From contig OW386285.2 in assembly GCA_936432065.2 (NCBI GenBank), positions 30,993,920 to 31,057,919 on the forward strand: 64,000 nucleotides of DNA, in the 5' to 3' direction. Positions 11,611 through 21,859 of the stretch are shown here, one piece after another. Under the pieces are notes generated by a model, which worked only from the letters and a program-made list of their open reading frames with translations, was not told the DNA's origin and searched no databases. Made by a program: the position numbers and the translations under genes. This stretch comes from Rutpela maculata (lineage: Eukaryota > Arthropoda > Insecta > Coleoptera > Cerambycidae). Position 1 is the stretch's first letter; every line of letters starts with the position of its first letter.

Positions 11611-13125
11611 TTTTAAACGCAAATTTCGTATGCAAAAAAAATTTGCAAATTTTTGCACATAATTTTTTGGCACTTTAAGAAAGAAGGCAGCTCTGGATTT
11701 TTCATCGTAAATTACTCATTTATCAAGGCCTATTCTCAAATTTTTTTCATATTTTTTAAAAATGTGGGAGACAGAAAAACGAAAAAACTGCATTACCGAC
11801 CATTCTCTTATACGCGCCTCACTATCATTTGGACGCATGTTTTGTTAACAAATATACAGGGTGTTTCATTAATAATAGGACATACGCTAACTGGAGACTC
11901 CTTAGTCCAAAATATGAAGATTTAACCTGAAACACTTAGACCAAATGCGCCTCCTTACTGATATATCAAAGTTGTATTTTTTTTTCTGTTTTTTGCAGTA
12001 TCTCAACTACCTCTTGACCGATCTTCTCCCAATTTGGTAAGGAAACATTTTTTAAGTTAAGAAATAATAATTTATGTATTACATCACGCTAGCTCACGGA
12101 GGGCGACTCATGAGCTATACCTGATGATGAATATTTTCTCTCTCTTTTTTTACGAAACGTAGTGGCACTTTTTACTAGAAAATCTCATGCAGGAGTCATT
12201 TCTACGCAAAAAACTTGCACTTGATAGAACTTGATAATTCCAGCCGTTTTCGAGGAAACTGCCGCATAGATCTCAAAAATTCTTTGAAAACAAACCCAAT
12301 TTGAAGAAGAAAAATTGTATTTATTGGAAAGTGTGCTTTGGTGACGTCTTAGTTCTGTCAAAATGTCCAACCAATAAAATTATACGTAAATGACAGAACT
12401 AAGACGTCACCAAAGCACACTTTTCAATAAATACAACTTTTCCTTTTCAAATTGGGTTTGTTTTCAAAGAATTTTTGAGATCTATGAGGCAGTTTTCTCG
12501 AAAACGGTTGAAATTATCAAGTTCTCTCTAGTGTACCTTTTTTACGTAGAAATGACTCCTGCATGATATTTTTTAGTCAAAAGTGCCACTACGTTTCGTA
12601 AAAAAAAGAGAAAATATATTCATCATCGGGTATAGCTCATGAGGCGCCCTCCACGGGCTAGCTTGATGTGATACATAAATTATTGTTTCTTAGCTTAAAA
12701 AATGTTTCCTTACCAAATTGGGACAAGATCGGTCAAGAGGTAGTTGAAATATTGCAAAAAGAAAGAAAACAAAATTACAACTTTGACACCTTGTATCTCA
12801 GTATGGAGGCACATTTTATCTAAGTGTTTCAAGCTAAATCTTCATATTCAGTTAGCGTATGTCCTATTATTAATAAAACACCCTGTATATTTGTTAACAA
12901 GACATGCATCCTAATGATAGTGAGGCGCGTATAAGAGAATGGTCGGTAATGCAGTTTTTTGTTTCTTAACTATCTTCCACATTTTTTAAAAATATGGGAA
13001 TAGGCCTTGATAAATGAGCAATTTACGATGAAAAATCCAGAGCGGCCTTCTTTCTTAAAGTACCCAAAAATTGTGCGCAAAAATTTGCAAATTTTTTTTG
13101 CGTACGAAATTTGCATTTAAGAATT
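11611..13125. mobile_element. 1.5-kb palindromic element with CAGGGTG ends nested inside
   Basis: Two arms of about 750 bp face each other across a ~30-bp centre near 12376 (CTTAGTTCTGTCA at 12350 against TGACAGAACTAAG at 12391). A natural boundary lies inside each arm: CAGGGTGTTTCATTAATAAT at 11857 and its complement ending at 12885, flanked by AATATA and TATATT. The inner part (11857-12885) looks like a complete miniature element. The outer arms (11611-11856 and 12886-13125) remain inverted copies of each other, so either the inner element entered the centre of an older palindrome or the true termini are further out. No open frame is conserved between the arms. Confidence 0.75.
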
Positions 13126-14609
13126 ATGAAAAAGATTGGGTAAATAGTCCAACATGTAAGTAAGAACGGTAAATTTTTTCGGATTTTTTCGTACAACGAT
13201 ATCCGAGGAAATTTTAAAAAACGAAAATCAAAAAACCCCCCACCACTCCTTCAATATGGCGGTTGCAGGCTTGAAATTTTGGGAAAATCATATTTAAGGT
13301 AAGCCCCTTCAAATAGTTGATAACAAACAAAATTTTGTTTGGGGGCAGGTTTTACATGCTTATCCCGCTTATCCTTTATTTTATTGACGGTTGCCATGGA
13401 TGTTCCAAGCATCGCTACCTTACTATTTGCTTAGTAAATATGAAATCTTACTCAAATAATTATAGTTTTCCACTAGTTTTTCTCAAGTTTTTTTCTAGTT
13501 CAATGATTCATGGGTATGACGAAAAATATAATATGCACCGCGGGTCATACAGTGCGATTTTTTGATCTCGAATACTTGCAAACCACGGCCCTACGGGCCT
13601 CGAACTACAAACTGTATTCTCGACCAAAAAAGTGCACATACGACCCCCGGTACATAAATAAATATAAATAACTCGACCATTTGTTTTTTACGGATTTGTC
13701 CCTGACTCAAAATTTAGTTTGTTATTGTCGGTCATGGTCGTCGCTGTAGTTCTTAATTTTTTTCAACTGTGACACTTGTGTTGTAGAGCATATAAATCGG
13801 TTGGGCGCTAGACTTTGCTGAACTGAAGAAAAATAGAAATGAGTCGACTAGGATAATAGCTTTCTTACTACTTAGCTTTCAAATGTAAAGTGGACTTGGT
13901 AAAAGAATGGTGAAACGTGTGGGGAAACAAAGTAAAAGAAAATAAACATTCGCACATCCAATTTGTAACTGTAACATGCTAGGGCTTACAGCTGATATAG
14001 GTCTTTCTATTCCACACTGCTTAGTAGGAGTTCATATAAATCCGGCGTCAACCTTAAAGATAGCGTGTACTAGATTTTTATAAAAATATATTTGGGGATT
14101 AAACAATCATCTTCAAGTTATATAATAGTACAGTAAAAATAGCATTTAATTATGAAAGAAAATTGCGCCACTTTGAAATATGGCAGAACTATTCGATAGC
14201 CACCAAAGAACACATAAAAAAAGGTTACCACCCAACACCATACAATGGGATTTTTATAAGGGTGAAAAAGTGTGACAAAACGGTTTCTCATAAATAACAA
14301 AAAATCTTTCAACATTTGTAGCTACAGAAATTATGCGTATTTTGATTCGCCTTTCTCTCTACGATAGAGACTTTCGGAGATATAAATTTTTGGAATTTGG
14401 GTGGTTCCAAAGATGAGTTGTACATTAATCGTTTTAACATATCATTAAACTTTTAAAACTGTGAATGTATACACGGTTCATTTTTCAGCTGTTTGGACTT
14501 GTTTTCACGTGGCGTTCTAGAACTTTCTGATTTCTAATATATTTTATATGTTTTTTTCTAATATTTAAATAATAAATTTTTGCATAAAAATAATAGCCCA
14601 GACGACAGA
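13126..14609. other. Unassigned DNA between palindromes
   Basis: No gene recognised. Open frames at 13317-13565 (plus) and 14118-14315 (minus) are short and without familiar motifs. It contains the hairpin described at 13532-13654. Confidence 0.35.
13532..13654. repeat. ~123-bp hairpin, MITE-like
   Basis: The left half (TATGCACCGCGGGTCATAC, then CGATTTTTTGATCTCGAATAC) pairs with the right half (GTATTCTCGACCAAAAAAG, then GTGCACATACGACCCCCGG). The whole block is an imperfect palindrome centred near 13593 with a GC-rich core CACGGCCCTACGGGCC. Size and form suit a small palindromic MITE or the remains of one. Confidence 0.6.
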
Positions 14610-16125
14610 GAACATTTTTATAGTGAAACCCACAAAAAGTTGCAAACTGAATATATATATTTTTCTAATGAGTTCGTGAAAATGTGTAGAATAATATCCT
14701 GAAAAGCTTACATTCCGCTCGGATGCAGAACATAAAAAAACAATTTTTTCAAAATTTTTAAATTAAGTCAGGGCAAAAAAAGATAAAAAATACAGGTGGA
14801 CAGACCACGTGTTTCCGAACAAAAAATATCCTAATAAAATTTTTCGCTAAAGCCACGGTATTCCTGAAAAAAAAATAGTGAAATAACTTTGTCACTTTGC
14901 GCGGCTAGCGCACGGTTAAATGCATACTATGGAACCTCTAAAAATTCTTAGCTGTTCTATCGAGTAAAATAAAGCTTTTTTCTCTTTCTGATGACATGTT
15001 TTAAACATTTTTCTTAGTGAATAGGAGGATAAATAGTGAGTATGGAGGGAAAATATATAATTATCAATGCATACACAGACACTACACATACCCGCTGAAT
15101 CGCTCGCATGAATTATTACGTGCCTTTACTGTATTGTATTTATCACAGGTACACCTGTCCACATTTCAGCTATATCCAATGGATTCCTTATACATTTGTT
15201 AATGTATTGGAAAAGTTCCAGAATTTGTATTCAAAACAATCAAAGATATTTTCATAGTTATAAGGATAAGATCGTGAAAATCGCAATTTCTTATCATGAT
15301 CTGATTAATCATATTTTCGAAAAAATGCATACAAGTAAACGATTTTGTGTTTGAACATTCGAAAAATATACATTTTTTCCGAAATAGTGATATTTTATTT
15401 TTTCCAATGGGGTCAATCTCTCGACAAGTTATAGCCTCGAATACGTATATTTATCAAGAAAATCATCAAGCAAGGAAATTAAAATGATTTGAGATGTAGT
15501 TTTTTTTAATCCTCGTTACTACAACCTAATAAGCCATAATAATCATGACGTGTACATACTTTTAAACAGTTCTCAATGAAGAAACAATTTTTTTGAAGGG
15601 CTTTTATTTTTTTCTATATTGTTTATTACGACGATTGAGTTCGGGCGTGGTAATATATATAAGTATATTTTTCCCATCCATCCTTTGCTTGTATTGTTTA
15701 AAACAAAAAAGCATCAGAGAGCTACAATTTCCATCTTTTAAATGAACCAACACTCATGTAGATTGAACAAATTCTGATTTAGTGACATGTAGTTCAGTGC
15801 GTCGGTGTCACAGTCATGCGTATTCAAGCGCGTGCACGCATGGATCTCGCTCCGAGTTATAACGTTACACTTTACTATTTTTTTCTGGGAAAACCGTGGC
15901 TTTAACGATACATTTTGTTCATAAATACGTGATCTATCCATCTGTATTTTCTATTTTTTTCTAACTTGATTTAATTTCAAAATTTAAAAAAAAAAAAAAA
16001 AAATTCCACTTTTTTTTATGTTCTGCACCCGAGCGAAATGTAAACTTTTCAGAATATTATTCTACACACTTTCACGAACTCATTAAAAAAAAGTATACAC
16101 AGTTTGCAATTTTTTGTGGGTAAAT
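14610..16125. mobile_element. Inverted-repeat element with ~300-bp arms
   Basis: The left arm, about 14610-14910, is inverted at about 15835-16125. Matched pieces: CCCACAAAAAGTTGCAAACTG against CAGTTTGCAATTTTTTGTGGG, AATGAGTTCGTGAAAATGTG against CACACTTTCACGAACTCATT, and AAGCCACGGT against ACCGTGGCTTTA. The loop of about 0.9 kb has no recognised coding content. The second arm contains a run of about 19 A residues (15987-16004). Class unknown. Confidence 0.65.
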
Positions 16126-16429
16126 GCCTACGTCGACTGGACTATAATCTGTTTATTGTGCCTCAGTGCGTGTTTGTGTATATCTAAATTTCAAAATAAA
16201 ATTAATAATACTTTAAGGTCAAGAAATAAAATTGTTCTCTAAAATGAAGGAATAGATGAAGAAAATTATGTGTTTCTTTCGTGCAAAATCTGTTTCAGAT
16301 GTTGAAAGAGTTAACCCTGGAATTGCAGCAATTTAAACTATTAAGAAAGCTACCAAAGAAAAACATGCTGGCATATAATAGACAAAGGAGGTTGTTAAAA
16401 GTAGCTAATTTTGGCCTAAGCTGGGCAAC

Positions 16430-17140
16430 GAAAAATGAACACGGTTTTTGATAGCATTTTTTCCGTAGAATGTGACGATGTATTTGATTTTATGCAAAAA
16501 TGGCAGGAAAATGTGGAAAAGTTAAGAAAATGCTTGAGAATTTACAAGTCTTGCCTGAGATATTCACCAGGTAAATTTTTATAATAGTTTTTCTGGTTTA
16601 TGGTGGTTTCTTTTAGTATTTTTCTTATAGACTATGATACTCTACTTTGCTTTGCCGGAAAATGTCGAGAAAATGCGGAAAAATTAAGAAAATTCTTAAA
16701 AACTCACAAATTCAAGTCTGTAATATTCAAAATTTAAACTTTTTATGATTCAGAGCTTATTACGCGAAATTCAGGTGGTTTCTTGTAGTATTTTTCCCGT
16801 AGGATACGAAGGTCTACTCTCCTTTCTAGAAAAATGTTAGAAAAATGCGAAAAAATTAAGAAAATGTTTGAAAACTCACAAAATCTAGTCCGTGTCGTTC
16901 CCAAGTGAAACATATTAAGAACCAACATTATTAACTTGAGATTGTAGTGGTTTTATCTAGTAGTGATTATCCAGTAAAATGAGGAGGTTCACTCAGCTTT
17001 ACGGAAAAATCAATGGAAAATCTGGTAAAATCAAGAAAATGAATAAAAACTCACAATATCTAGCTTGCAATATACGTAAATGAAACCTATTAAGATCTAA
17101 AGTATTAAACTTGAGTTCAAGGTGGTTTCTTGTAGATATC
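16430..17140 (+). repeat. Degenerate tandem repeat, ~175-bp period
   Basis: GGTGGTTTCTTGTAGTATTT and its variants recur at about 16600, 16772, 16949 and 17123, each followed by an A-rich AATTAAGAAAATG and then AAAACTCACAAA. Spacings are 172-177 bp. Units differ by many substitutions, so the array is old. The period is close to one nucleosome repeat, as in many satellite DNAs, but the array is short. Confidence 0.65.
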
Positions 17141-17289
17141 AAGTGTATATGTTACCTATTACTAACTAAAATTAGAAGAATTTTTATTAACTAACTTTTC
17201 AAATACTTCATGGTCAAAACCAAAATCACTTATAAGTTTTAGTCTTTTAATCGTGACTATCGATGTTTTTTAGATCTCTTCTTTTAAAT

Positions 17290-17570
17290 ATTTCTTTCCA
17301 GTGTTACTTCTTTTTTTTTCAGAGCAGGCTTTCTAAAAAGATTTTTCTAGTACTATTTCTTTCAACAGTTCTTTTTTCAGAGCTATTCCTTTAAATTTTT
17401 TTCGGATCGATTCCAAAAAATTCTTTTCAGAGCTACCTTTCAAAACAGTTTTTTTTTTCAGAAGTATCTTTCATACAGGTTTTTTTCCAGAAGTATCTTT
17501 CAAAACAGTTCTTTTCAGAGTTATAATCTAAACAGTTATTTCTATAAACACCTTTTAACACAGTTCTTAG
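17290..17570 (+). repeat. Pyrimidine-rich minisatellite, ~35-bp period
   Basis: Repeated CAGTTCTTTTCAGAGCTA and CTTTCAAAACAG blocks occur about every 33-38 bp, some six to eight diverged units, within a T-rich plus strand. It fills the gap between the plus and minus arrays of the ~175-bp repeat. Confidence 0.55.
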
Positions 17571-18280
17571 GCTAGATTTTGTGAGTTTTCAAGCATCTTT
17601 TTAATTTTTACGCTTTTTCCCAACATTTTCAAGCAAAAAAGAGTTGACCGTCAACCGTCATATCCTACGGGAAAAATACTATAAGAAACCACCTGACTCT
17701 CGCATAATAAGCACTGGATATTAAACAGTTCAAAGCAGAATAAGCATGGTAAAATGGCCCCAGAAGCGTTTAGGCCTCATTCGGTGTCAGTAGATCGACA
17801 ATAGGAAAAGAAAAGTTTTCCTCGAATTTTGGCCCCCCGTAACCCCTGTACCCTAATAAACATGACATTTCGTTTTCATTCTTTATTTCTGCAAGTTATG
17901 CGTTAATTATTATGAAAAAAATAGACGATGTACGTGTAATTTAAACGCATCTTAGGGAAAAAAATCAGCTGATTTTGCTGCCTCCTTCGAATAGAATATT
18001 TATTTTTTCATGAAAATAATGATTCGCATACACAAAACTTTTACCAAAAATACATTGTTATGAGTAGTTTATTGTACATTTCTTTCAAATTTTTTGGAGC
18101 GGTGCGCCATAATTTAAAAAAATAAAAACTGTTACGACGCATTGTTTAGTGGTACTTAACCACTGAAACTTTAATTCACACAAAAAAAGTGGTTTATCCG
18201 GCGAACCAGATCAGTGTATCCGTATGTATTTGGATCCGCTGAAACCGAATCCGAGGTCAGAAGGACCATACCAGAGATAA

Positions 18281-19046
18281 AAAACCGCTGCTCAAGGAAT
18301 CACTACTTCCACATCCAGATTTTCTAAGTCACTCACAGCGAAAAAATTTTGTGTGTGGAAATAATTGTTTATGGAACTTTAATAATATAATATTTGAAAT
18401 CCTCTACCCCAAAAACCCAGAAAACGATACCCAACATCGGTAGTGGCGTGGGGGTGGTGATAAGGGGGTGGCAGTGGGGGTGGATGAAGTAAAAAAATAT
18501 TTTGCGGTTTCTGGTTCTTGTACGCACACTAAATCACAATTTGTTTTCATCCCCTTTAATAATGGGTTGGGGGGTGGTAATGGGGGTGGCTAATGCCAAA
18601 TTTTTTTTTGAGACCTTAGCTTCTCTTGTATATACTAAATACCAATTTTATGGACTCTTACCTGCTTGATTTACCTATTTACCCCAATTTCCCCACAACC
18701 CTTCGACGGAACAAGATGAAAATATAATCTAGTTCTAGATCTCGTTAAAGTACATACTTGCACCAAATTTCAAGTCAATATCTCAAACGGTTCCAGAGTA
18801 AACATGCGCACAAAAAAAGTTACAGACAGACCGACAGACAGACCGACAGACAGACCGACAGACAGACCGACAGACAGACCGACAGACAGACCGACAGACA
18901 GACCGACAGATCGACAGACAGACAGAAATTTTTTTTTCGCTCAAACTTAGAATCTCAACGTTTCATGACATTCTAAGCCCATTTGAACAATAAAAATTTA
19001 AAAAAATTTTTTTGTCGTTACTATACTTCCACTGGATGTGGAAGTA
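18281..19046 (+). mobile_element. HINE-like repeat family, copy B (longest)
   Basis: This is the full-length copy: AAAACCGCTGCTCAAGGAAT at the 5' end, ACTTCCACATCCAG at about 18304, a G-rich centre, the CAGACAGACCGA array at 18822-18925, and the terminal hairpin CTTCCACTGGATGTGGAAGT ending at about 19046. Stem 8 bp, loop TGGAT. The 14-base 5' motif is the inverse of part of the 3' end. There is no coding capacity. A 72-codon frame across the microsatellite translates as a TDRQ repeat and is not a gene. Confidence 0.75.
18822..18925 (+). repeat. 12-bp microsatellite inside HINE copy B
   Basis: About eight units of CAGACAGACCGA with slight decay at the 3' end. Other copies of the family carry zero to three units at the same position, so length change here happens within the element, as described for the internal repeats of DINE-1/HINE elements. 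Confidence 0.85.
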
Positions 19047-19523
19047 AAATGAAAACGAAATGTCATGTTTCAGGGGTTACCGTGGCGACAGGGGGCTAAA
19101 ACTAGAGGAAAACATTTCTTTTCCTATTGTCGATCTACTAACATCGAATTAGGCCCAAACGCTTCTGGGGCCATTTTACCATGCTTATTCTGCTATACCC
19201 ATTTGAATATTACAGACTCGAGTTTGTAAATTTTTGGGTATTCTCTTAATTTTTCACATTTTCCTGACATTTTTCGGCAAAGTGATGCAGAGGATCATAT
19301 TCTACAAGAAAAATACTAAAAGAAATCACCACAATCCGAAGTAAAATATATTGGATTTTATAAGTTTAACATGTGAATATCTCAAACTTGTAAATTCTCA
19401 AACATTTTCTTAACTTTTCCACATTTTCCCGTAGTTTTTCCGTAAAACCGAATACATCATCGTATTCTATAGGAAAAATGTTATCAAAAACCGTGTTCAT
19501 TTTCCGTTGCCCAGCTTAGGCCA

Positions 19524-20194
19524 GAAACCGCTGCCCAAGGAAACACTACTTCCACATCCTGTTTTTCTATCCAAGTCTCTCATAACGAAAAAATTTTGTA
19601 TGTGAAAATAATTGTTTATAGAACTTTAATAATATAATATTTGCAATCGTCTACCCCAAAAACCCATAAAACGATATCCCACAGGGTAGTGAGATGAGGG
19701 TGGTGATAGGGGGGGTGGTAGTGGGAGGTGGATTGAATAAAAAAATATTTTGAGGCTCTTGGTTCTTGTACACACACTAAATCACATTTTTTTTTCATCC
19801 CATTTAATAATGAGGCAAGGGGGGTGGCTAATGCCAAACATTTTTCTGAGACCTTAGCTTCTCTTGTATACACTAGATACCAATGTTATGGATTCTTACC
19901 TGCTTGATTTACCTATTTACCCCCATTTACACAATATTACCCCTTCGACGGAATAAGATGAAAATATAATCTAGTTCCGGATCCCGTTAAAGTACATACG
20001 TGTACCAAATTTCAAGTCAATATCTTAAACGGTTCCAGAGTAATCGTGCGCACAAAAAAGTTACAGACCGACAGAGACAGAATTTTTTTTTAGCTCAAAC
20101 TTAAAATCTCGACGTTTCATGACATTCCAAGCCTACTTGAACAATAAAAATTTTAAAAATTGTCGTTACTATACTTCCACTGGATGTGGAAGTA
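19524..20194 (+). mobile_element. HINE-like repeat family, copy C
   Basis: A complete copy from GAAACCGCTGCCCAAGG to AGTATAG after the terminal hairpin. It abuts the outer end of the ~175-bp repeat cluster (GGCCAGA then AACCGCTG), which gives an insertion point. Only a single short GACCGACAGAGACAG remains of the microsatellite. Its G-rich segment differs from copy B by many substitutions, so the two insertions are independent and not recent. Confidence 0.75.
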
Positions 20195-20853
20195 TAGTAG
20201 CTACTTTTTAACATGCTCCTTTTCAAATTTCTTTTACCGTTACAATACATCTACGATGTGGAAATAGAATTAATGATGTCATGAGCTCAAGACCAACTTC
20301 AGCCGGTTTCTGATTTTTATTATTTTCCGTATTTTTGAAACTTGCTGTATATATGTAGCAAACAAGAAACGATTCTATAAATAGGTACACATATTATGTA
20401 AAAAAAATTAATTGACAATATAAATTCACAGCACATATGTTTTCAAACAATATTACATTTTTGCTCATATTTTATTTCAAAAATAAAGTCATTTATTGAG
20501 ATAAAAATATAATTTACTTTATATTCTAGTGCAGCAAAGTACCTACGTTTTTAATTAGAATTTAGTCCTACATGAAAAAGCCCGCAAGGTTTTCCCTATT
20601 ATATTACGGTCTGTTATCAGGATTACAGTTAAGCGCCGTTTACAGTTTCATTTTTTAATTATTTTTTGTTGAATTCGCGCTTTATTCTAGACGGTTTCAT
20701 GTTATTTAATTAATTCCTATAAATAGATTGTTAGTTTAAAATGTTGAACAATCATTTATTTCGGATGTTTCAATTGAAACTACGTAAAGAATCAAACACA
20801 CATTCTCAGCTGTGTGAAATTTAAGTACCTTAAGTATCTACATTACTTAATTT
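20195..20853. other. Unassigned DNA
   Basis: AT-rich, with no gene or repeat recognised apart from a possible eroded hairpin end near 20236-20265 (ACATCTACGATGTGGAAATAG). Confidence 0.35.
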
Positions 20854-21003
20854 TACTTCCTCGTCCAGTGGAAGTATAGTAACGACAAAAAATTTTTTTT
20901 TAATTTTTATTGTCCAAATAGGCTTAAAATGTCATGAAACGCCGAGATTTTAAGTTTGAGCGAAAAAAAAATTATGTCTGTCTGTCGGCCTGTCTGTAAC
21001 TTT
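20854..21003 (-). mobile_element. HINE-like repeat family, copy D (3' fragment)
   Basis: About 150 bp inverted: terminal hairpin (CTTCC..GTCCAGTGGAAGT), TCATGAAACGCCGAG, a T-rich tract and TGTCTGTCTGTCGGCCTGTC, ending where the microsatellite meets GTAACTTTT. The rest of the element is missing. Confidence 0.65.
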
Positions 21004-21859
21004 TAAATATATTTAGTCAACTACAAACGAGTAGAAGTTGCAGTTGGGCATTTCGGTATTTTCGAACTCAGGAGGTTAATGCTTACCAAGTTGTTGATTG
21101 CCAGTGGTAAATTTATGATATTCATCGAATTATACGGGTAATCAGTATACGCGGTAAGAAACCTGATACGCCATCAATTATCGTGCATGGCAAGGCTGTG
21201 GTACCACTTTTCAGAGAAGGTGTATATATTTTTAAACTCAGTAAGTTCATAACTTACCAAGTTTCTGATTGCCATTCATAAACTTTTTTTACCTGACTTT
21301 TTTTTCAAAATTGGGCGAACGTAGCGCCTCCTTGTACCACCCAAAATGAATGGGAGTCTGGAATTTGAGGGTAAATTAAGAATTACCTCCAACCCCCACG
21401 CGTAGACTTATGACTTTTTTGTGGCTGTTTTTTTACTTTTACAAGTGATATTTCTTACACATTGGAGGCCTGTCCTACGCCCCTGTACCAAAAACAGGGG
21501 CTGGCATCAAAGTTCCTGTGCTCTACTACCCCAAATTAACAACAATTCACACATTTTGGGCGTAAACTTATGACACACAACTAGTGGTCGGCAGGCTCCT
21601 GGTCTATTAATATGTAACCCAATCTACGTTAAATTTGTTCTAACCTATATATTACAGTATTGGTATCCCGAGCATCTTCCAATTTTTGTATGCTTAATCA
21701 AAAATGTTACTAAACTTTAGCTCTAAAATTATAATAAATAATAACAGCTTACACACCTATGGAGATTATCTTATCTGACGGATATTGCCTAATATCATTT
21801 CAGTATGGAATATTTTGCCACGGTATTTCCAAAAAAATACAAATTTTAAGACTAAATAG
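21004..21859. repeat. Short ~170-bp duplication in unassigned DNA
   Basis: AACTCAGGAGGTTAATGCTTACCAAGTTGTTGATTGCCA-like sequence at about 21065 is repeated as AACTCAGTAAGTTCATAACTTACC near 21236, a period of about 170 bp with two units visible. GCGTAGACTTATGAC (21401) and GCGTAAACTTATGAC (21560) mark a second weak duplication. No coding content. Confidence 0.4.

Larger units (their letters stand above)
16415..19525. repeat. Complex inverted cluster of ~175-bp units around a HINE copy
   Basis: The outer ends are inverted (GGCCTAAGCTGGGCAACG at about 16413 against CGTTGCCCAGCTTAGGCC near 19505). An inner pair lies at about 17735-17885 and 19046-19195 (AGCATGGTAAAATGGCCCC against GGGGCCATTTTACCATGCT; AACGAAATGTCATG). 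Units of the ~175-bp repeat run in plus orientation at 16430-17140 and inverted at 17570-17720 and 19210-19520. The inner pair flanks a segment (17886-19045) that contains most of HINE copy B, so the cluster was probably symmetrical before that insertion. Confidence 0.65.

Noticed and set aside
18822..18925. Repeat array that might suggest CRISPR
   Set aside because: Repeats are contiguous 12-mers without spacers, inside a eukaryotic transposable element.
18758..18976. 72-codon frame with TDRQ repeats
   Set aside because: It is a translation of the 12-bp microsatellite in HINE copy B.
19616..19873. Minus-strand frame sharing peptide segments with frames at 52843-53172
   Set aside because: Shared segments come from copies C and I of the same non-coding HINE-like repeat; the frames are not conserved in other copies.
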